A stretch of DNA of 13,838 nucleotides from Physocladia obscura. Its lineage: Eukaryota; Chytridiomycota; Chytridiomycetes; Chytridiales; Chytriomycetaceae. Below the pieces are notes generated by a model, which had not been told where the DNA came from, made no database searches, and saw only the letters and a program-made list of their open reading frames with translations. The DNA is taken from assembly GCA_027596945.1 (NCBI GenBank), contig JADGJH010000167.1, positions 1 to 13,838 on the forward strand, read 5' to 3'. Both the position numbers and the translations under genes were made by a program. This document shows positions 9,587 through 13,838 of the stretch, in pieces; within the stretch, counting starts at the first letter, position 1; each line of letters begins with the position of its first letter.

Positions 9587-10529
9587 TTAAAGGCTGCCTC
9601 CGCGTCCTGCAGCCATCTGAATGTTTCCTCCACGTCCTCCTGTAATTGAAGCAATTGAGAATAAAATCAATTGAACTCACTACAAATCAAAAAAAAAACG
9701 AGCGCATACCTCTTCCCCTTCCTTGCAGCCTGTGCCCGCGCTACAGTCGCTTTTCCTCTTCCAAGACCAATACCTCTTCCTTTTGTCGCGCCTGATCCAA
9801 TCTTTCTGAACATTGGTGCGTTTTTGAGCATATCTGGAACCACGAAAAAACGAACTTGAGATCTATGTTTATTTTAAGCAAAAAACACGGGAATTTAGTC
9901 AACTTTGTGTGTTGAAACAGGATGTGTATTGCAATAATAATAAAATTCAAGGGAAACTGCACAGTTCCAAAGCTTCAAAAACCAAAAGCAAAACTGCAAC
10001 TAATTAACTAAAATAATACATCCCGCGCTCACACGCCAATCACAAAGAAATTGAAATTGAAGCACCAAAAACAAAAAAAAAAAGTTTTACCCTCTCACGA
10101 AAACCTGATCTAGCACAGATGTTTTTCCATCGCGCTGTGTAACAGTAATGTTTTTTAGCTGTACATTCATGTTATCTTCCATATCTAGCAGTGTGCCGCG
10201 ATATAGAACGCCTGTTTTGAGCTCAAGCGTTACAATGTGGCCCATGGCTTCATGCAGCAGCTTTTCGTTTTGTTTTAATTAGCTAACACAACGCAAATTG
10301 TATCGTTTTGTCATTTCGATATTTCAAAATATATGCAGACTCATATGCGTAATAAATCGCTTGGAATTCGTTTGTATGATTGAATATTGCATCTCCGCTT
10401 AAAATTTGATTAGTTTGTAGGCCACAAGTAGTTGTATCCGAGATTCTTAATTCGTCAACGATACTTCCGCTAATTTCGATAAATGAGAATATATGCTTAA
10501 GTCACCTTGACCGGAACACCAATTGACAT
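9587..10529 (-). CDS. SMD3: small nuclear ribonucleoprotein SmD3
   Basis: Core Sm protein of spliceosomal U snRNPs; it forms part of the heptameric ring around the Sm site of U1, U2, U4 and U5 RNA in the nucleus. Four exons: 10529-10506 (MSIGVPVK), 10260-10091, 9862-9710 and 9639-9587, with introns of 245, 228 and 70 bases. Exon 2 begins [11 protein letters not shown] and carries the Sm1 motif including MEDNMNVQL; exons 2 and 3 join through the Gly of the Sm2 motif (VFVRG, then [10 protein letters not shown]). Exon 3 goes on DMLKNAPMF and a Gly/Arg/Ala-rich part ending near QAARKG. Exon 4 encodes the RG tail ([17 protein letters not shown]). The exon total is 400 bases, one too many: the RG frame of exon 4 matches exon 3 only if one base of the G4 run (9718-9715) is absent. 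The start ATG, GT donors and AG acceptors are otherwise normal. Reading into intron 1 would stop after two codons (GTG ACT TAA). Confidence 0.92.
10286..10501 (-). other. 72-codon open frame inside SmD3 intron 1
   Basis: Between a TGA at 10504-10502 and a TAG at 10285-10283, the first SmD3 intron is open for 72 codons in one frame on the same strand. The translation has a protein-like mix of residues, for example [20 protein letters not shown] and [19 protein letters not shown]. There is no ATG and no recognisable domain. Open frames of this size are expected by chance at this base composition, so this is recorded only because it almost fills a long intron. Confidence 0.15.
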
Positions 10530-10837
10530 GTTTTTATCAACACTTTGGCAACTGTTTTCTTCCAAGAAACCAGTTCATTATTGTTCAAAAGAATGGAAAA
10601 TTTAAATGCAAGAGTAAATGAGGTACATAATATTCTAGAAAAAACCCATGACCAATCCAGATGAGGGATAAAACCACTGTCCCTTTCCGCTTGACCAATG
10701 GCTCTGAAAAACCATGGCTTGCACAGAAGGACAACCAACAAAAAAAAATAAAATAAAAGAGCCGACATCGCATGTAAAAAAACGTACACGAGATAGAGAA
10801 CAAAAATACTTGACGATGGGGTGGAAAAAAAACACTC
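10530..10837. other. intergenic: 3' region of membrane gene, SmD3 promoter
   Basis: About 300 bases between the stop of the MARVEL-like gene and the start of SmD3. It has no gene. Several A or T runs are present. I saw no canonical AATAAA on the minus strand; an AATAAT variant lies near 10575-10590. Confidence 0.4.
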
Positions 10838-11926
10838 TTATACAGAGTTTCTCCAGTTCAGTACTTCCAATGCCGCATAAGCCGCCCACGACAAACAACA
10901 AATCCACGAAAAGGCAACGGCAGCATTAATCGTAGCGAGCGTTTTCGGATATGTCAGGGAAGTTTCTTGTTCAAAGAACCCTCCGCTGAAAATGGTGCTG
11001 CACGAAAAACCGGCACCAGCGAACTGTCCACATGTAGTGTTGATACCAATTGTCGCCACGATAGCCATAAGGAAGGAAATAAGAGTCTCGACAATGGCAA
11101 TAACTGCCATACCGAAAATAAGACGCACAGCACGGAATTCGGCGCGAATAATATAGTATAGAGACGCAGCACCAATGATTAGCGCAAGTAACATACTGGC
11201 TGCAGAAAGACTGAGAGTATTGTTATTTTTTCAAACGCCGAGACAGGTGTTTTATTTTTTCATTTTGAGCAAGTTGGGCTTGTGCAATTGAAAGAGATGG
11301 ATTCTTTTCCAAATCAAAACTCACCCCATAATTCCCGAGCATGCACTTGAATTTGCGTTAAAAAGATAGTATCCTGGATTTTGCGAATCCTGTTTGTAGT
11401 CTTGGATATAGAGAATGCAAATCGATGATGGTCCATAACGGGCTTGATCAGCAATTCCAGCAAGAACAATGATGGCTGAGAGCTAATGGCCGGAATGAGC
11501 AACTATTGTTGATTCAAGATTGAGAGAATAAACTCTACCAGTTGTAAAGCGTGGATTCCACCGTAAAGCCCGATACGAAGCCAGTTTGAAGACTACCAAA
11601 TTAAAAATTAAAATTAAAAAAGAATTAGTAACTGAGTACATCAGGAAACACAAGGTAACGGTTAGAATGCAATATTTTCGGCACAGAATATACATAAACA
11701 CTTTAACCGTGAACAGTGTTTAACTGCTTCAGCCACCAAGAATCAAACAACTGCTGTCAAGGTGCTTCTTCCCAAAATTGGCGTCGTTGATTTGATCGGT
11801 ATTCCCACCACTCATACAGCACCTTGTACACCCTTTACACTTGCTAACATTCTGCCGCTGCAGTGATAAAGTCTGATGCGCTGTCCAAATCTGAAACTCA
11901 CCATTTTTATTGATATTTTTTTCCAT
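10838..11926 (-). CDS. four-helix membrane protein, MARVEL-like
   Basis: Small polytopic membrane protein; the layout of four hydrophobic segments in about 200 residues with a Cys pair in the last loop is like MARVEL or tetraspan proteins of fungal plasma membranes. Best model: exons 11926-11902 (MEKNINKN, ending at a GTGAGT donor), 11592-11539, 11475-11325 and 11210-10838; introns of 309, 63 and 114 bases; total 603 bases, 200 residues, all in frame. The acceptor before 11592 has a TTACTAAT branch-like sequence and a pyrimidine stretch. Segments seen: a weak first helix around TAIIVLAGIA, a second around SAASMLLALIIGAASLYYI, a third around LIFGMAVIAIVETLISFLMA, and a fourth around INAAVAFSWICCLSWAAYA. 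The loop before helix 4 holds TTCGQFAGAGFSCS. The last two exons are well supported; the joining of exon 1 to exon 2 is less sure, and an extra exon or other start is possible. Function unknown. Confidence 0.62.
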
Positions 11927-12296
11927 TTCGTCAAAGTGGAATATCCTTCTCTATGGCTGCGCGGTATGGGATTGAACACTAACACATTTTAAATAAAAGG
12001 GATGCACAGTAATTCAATGGCAGGCTGCTCTGGCTGATTTTGATGTGTTCAATCCTAACAACTTGCTCAGCGACTTTTCAAATGGACTTGCCAGGGTTAG
12101 TCTTTGTATTGATTTCATCAAACACGAGCGGTTCAAGCAATCAACATCATATTCATTGGTAACGGCAAATTCGCGGCTCATAGATTTTTGGTTGAAATGG
12201 TTTGTCTGTAAGAGTTAAACTAAAGTGGTTTTATTTGCTGATTTGGGTCAGATTCAAGCACTGACTCAATCTAGTCCTGTTCCATATGCATGCATT
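11927..12296. other. intergenic with open frames on both strands
   Basis: About 370 bases between the MARVEL-like gene start and the small candidate gene stop. Two overlapping opposite frames are open and look coding: plus strand about 12012-12218 and minus strand about 12220-12018, the latter with an internal ATG. Because they are mirror images, at most one would be real and codon symmetry can make the other look coding. I cannot assign either. The left edge must contain the promoter of the MARVEL-like gene. Confidence 0.3.
12230..12235 (-). terminator. poly(A) signal AATAAA of the small candidate gene
   Basis: AATAAA on the minus strand, 62 bases beyond the stop codon of the 63-codon candidate gene. 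The position supports that gene but could be chance in AT-rich DNA. Confidence 0.35.
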
Positions 12297-12540
12297 TCAA
12301 GTGTTATTGCCTTGTTTCGGTATTATCTGCTCGAACACTGTCATTTGAGTATACACATCATTGACGTCTTGATCTCCAGCAATTCCAATATGTACTAATT
12401 GTTTTTTATCTGTCCAGCACTTTTTTAGTTTGTCTGAGCAGATTACCAAATGGAAATCCACTTCAACTGCCAAAAAAACCTGCCTGAAAATTTTTTCTTT
12501 TTTAAAATCTAGCAGCATTCATTTATATTACCTTCGTCAT
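12297..12540 (-). CDS. small candidate gene, 63 residues, function unknown
   Basis: Two-exon model: ATG ACG AAG at 12540-12532, a GTAATA donor, a 52-base intron ending GCAG (12531-12480), and exon 2 at 12479-12297 ending TGA. The product begins MTKVFLAVEVDFHLVICSDK and later has IGIAGDQDVNDVYTQMTVFE. Intron size matches other genes here and a poly(A) signal follows the stop. A second acceptor 13 bases downstream (TTTGGCAG) also exists and would change the frame. The pattern of a short strand, a SDK motif and a GxAGD motif is loosely like the N-terminal part of a 20S proteasome beta subunit of the PSMB2/Pre1 type, but the protein is far shorter than the family's roughly 200 residues, so this would be a fragment at best. 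I consider the family link weak. The gene starts about 60 bases after the AATAAA of the dioxygenase gene. Confidence 0.36.
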
Positions 12541-12598
12541 ACCCAGCAAGTCTGACTTTAAAGAAAGTTGGCGAAAAAAACTCTTTAAAAAAATCAAT

Positions 12599-12604
12599 TT
12601 TATT
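12599..12604 (-). terminator. poly(A) signal AATAAA of the dioxygenase gene
   Basis: AATAAA on the minus strand about 50 bases beyond the dioxygenase stop codon (12656-12654), a normal distance for fungal genes. Confidence 0.6.
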
Positions 12605-12653
12605 GCACAAACGAAAAACACACCCGCACGAACAACCAGAGGCAAAATTTGTT

Positions 12654-13729
12654 TTAAACTTTTGCAAGAGCTGCCAAATGCGCGCGTCTCGCAACTGGCG
12701 GCGCAATTCCCAACGCTTCACGACGCGACGTTGATTTCGAATCGAAATAAGGTCTCTCGCCCAACGAAGTTGCGCGCTGCCCGAAACGAATAAACTGATC
12801 AGGATCAAAGTCTGTAGTTGCCGTGTGCACCGCCGAACGGTTATCCCAAACTGCTACATCGTTCTTATTCCAGCGGAACCGGACTTGAAGGTCGTGGTTC
12901 TGCGTGATGACGTTGTACAAGTGTTCAAGAACGATATCACTTTCGTCTTTGGAGAGTTCATTGATTCGCCTTGTGAAACCTCTGTTCACAAAACTGGAAA
13001 ATAAAAAATGTCAGAATACCAGAAAAAAGGAGCTTATAGTTTGTTTTACTCACACTCCTTTCCATCCGGTAACAGGATTAGTACGAATAACTGGATGAAC
13101 AGCATCCAAATTTTTTCCGACGTCTTCTGGGGCGCCACGAGGTCCTTCATTGATTGTGACAAAACCGAGCTTCTCAAGTCTGAGGAAACCGTCACCAGCA
13201 TGCGTGGCAGTCAAGCCTTCCAAAAACGCGCGGAAAGCTGGAGAGAGACGTTCATATACTTCGTAGGCGCTTGCCCACAAGGTGTCGCCTCCCTCCTCAG
13301 GCGCATTACGGATAATCAGGGCGGCGTAGTCAGAGGGAACAGGTTCGAAAGTGATGCTGATTAAAAACATAGTTTTAAGACCACGATAGTAACAAAGGCT
13401 ATGGAGATACTTACTCAGAATGCCAACCGTTTGAGTGAAGCTCGCCGCAATCTGAATAAGCACTGACGTACTTTCCAGCATTCTTTGACGTGATGATCAA
13501 AGCCTCGTCTCCAAGCTCTGAAGAGTTTTCTGTGGTAGGGTGGATGTGGAGTTTGGAGGTGGCCGGTTTTCCAGTTGTCCTGCCAAGACGATCAACGAAA
13601 TTTTTTTGCTCGTCAAAAGTCAGGTTTTGATCACGCAGGAAAACAACGTTGCGCTCAGAAACCAGGACGGCAAAATCAAGAATGAGTTCATTTGCATTTG
13701 GGGCATTGAGAATATCGCGGATTTGGATC
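12654..13729 (-). CDS. TauD/TfdA-type Fe(II)/2-oxoglutarate dioxygenase, 5' end missing
   Basis: Enzyme of the taurine/alkylsulfonate dioxygenase family, which oxidises a substrate with O2 and 2-oxoglutarate; fungal members such as yeast Jlp1 release sulfite from sulfonates. Visible exons: 13729-13415, 13356-13054 and 12993-12654, with introns of 58 and 60 bases and strong GTAAGT and GTGAGT donors. About 318 residues are seen. The upstream part reads ERNVVFLRDQNLTFDEQ, the usual start of the core. The iron ligands are the HSD in NGWHSDITFEPVPSDYA, whose Asp codon spans an intron, and the distal His in WDNRSAVHTATTD. The 2-oxoglutarate-binding Arg is expected in FGQRATSLGERPYF. NPVTGWKGVFVNRGFTRRI is also typical of the family. 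All catalytic residues appear intact. The first exon or exons lie beyond an intron with long A/T runs and outside the window. The substrate cannot be told from sequence; sulfonate is an inference from family. Confidence 0.92.
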
Positions 13730-13732
13730 CTA

Positions 13733-13818
13733 TTTTTTTTTTTTTTTTTTTTTAAATATTGGGGGAAAAAAAAAAAAAAAAAAAACATGTAAAACCTATC
13801 AAAAAAAAAAAAAAAAAA
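13733..13818. repeat. facing T and A homopolymer runs in a dioxygenase intron
   Basis: A run of 21 T (13733-13753), a 12-base spacer with G5, a run of 20 A (13766-13785), and after 15 more bases a run of 18 A (13801-13818). The T and A runs could pair as a hairpin. They lie next to the acceptor TAG at 13732-13730. Such runs are hard to sequence, and their lengths should be treated as uncertain; the window ends 20 bases later. Confidence 0.85.
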
Positions 13819-13838
13819 TTCGGATGAATTATTTTTTT

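Noticed and set aside
9863..10505. Box C/D snoRNA hosted in the long SmD3 introns
   Set aside because: I looked for paired RTGATGA and CTGA boxes with flanking complementarity on the minus strand and found no convincing set; a covariance-model search would be decisive.
11729..11926. Reading straight from the ATG at 11926 as a 65-codon Cys-rich protein
   Set aside because: A GTGAGT donor after eight codons gives an in-frame join to the membrane protein, which explains the ATG better; the unspliced reading is not fully excluded.
13008..13364. Plus-strand frame of 118 codons
   Set aside because: Antisense to dioxygenase exon 3 and its intron; the minus strand carries clear family motifs.

Overview
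The window reads as a nuclear segment of a fungus, probably an early-diverging, chytrid-like one; that placement is inference. The genes carry small spliceosomal introns (about 49 to 120 bases, a few of 230 to 310) with GT-AG ends and occasional CTAAT-like branch sequences. The ubiquitin repeats carry Ser19 and Asp24 as in yeast but Ala28 as in animals. Non-coding DNA is AT-rich with many homopolymer runs. I see no plasmid, phage, CRISPR or bacterial-type operon.

Every gene I can recognise lies on the minus strand, so the window reads from its right end to its left. From right to left: a TauD/TfdA-type Fe(II)/2-oxoglutarate dioxygenase whose 5' end is outside the window (13729-12654); a small candidate gene of 63 codons (12540-12297); a four-helix MARVEL-like membrane protein (11926-10838); spliceosomal SmD3 (10529-9587); a five-unit polyubiquitin gene (9307-7966); a broken or mis-modelled secreted-protein gene (about 7518-6744); an unresolved stretch with coding-like pieces on both strands (5076-6743); a Gln/His-rich nuclear protein with one SANT/Myb domain (5075-2963); a two-domain chromate (CHR) transporter (2389-642); and a decayed stretch that may be an old Tc1/mariner-type transposase (470-40).

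The genes do not form a pathway. Two are housekeeping (SmD3, polyubiquitin), one is a likely transcription factor, and the rest concern transport, membrane or sulfonate-type metabolism. Exon joins were worked out by hand from reading frame, splice signals and family motifs. The chromate transporter, Myb protein, polyubiquitin and dioxygenase models all close in frame. The SmD3 model closes only if one base is removed from a four-base homopolymer.

Points most worth a second look: the polyubiquitin start codon is split by an intron between A and TG; SmD3 has an apparent one-base frameshift before its RG-rich tail; the secreted-protein gene has a single in-frame TAG followed by a Ser/Thr/Asn-rich continuation; the 63-codon gene has clean splice and poly(A) signals; and long facing T and A runs end the window. 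I found no convincing new multi-gene system.
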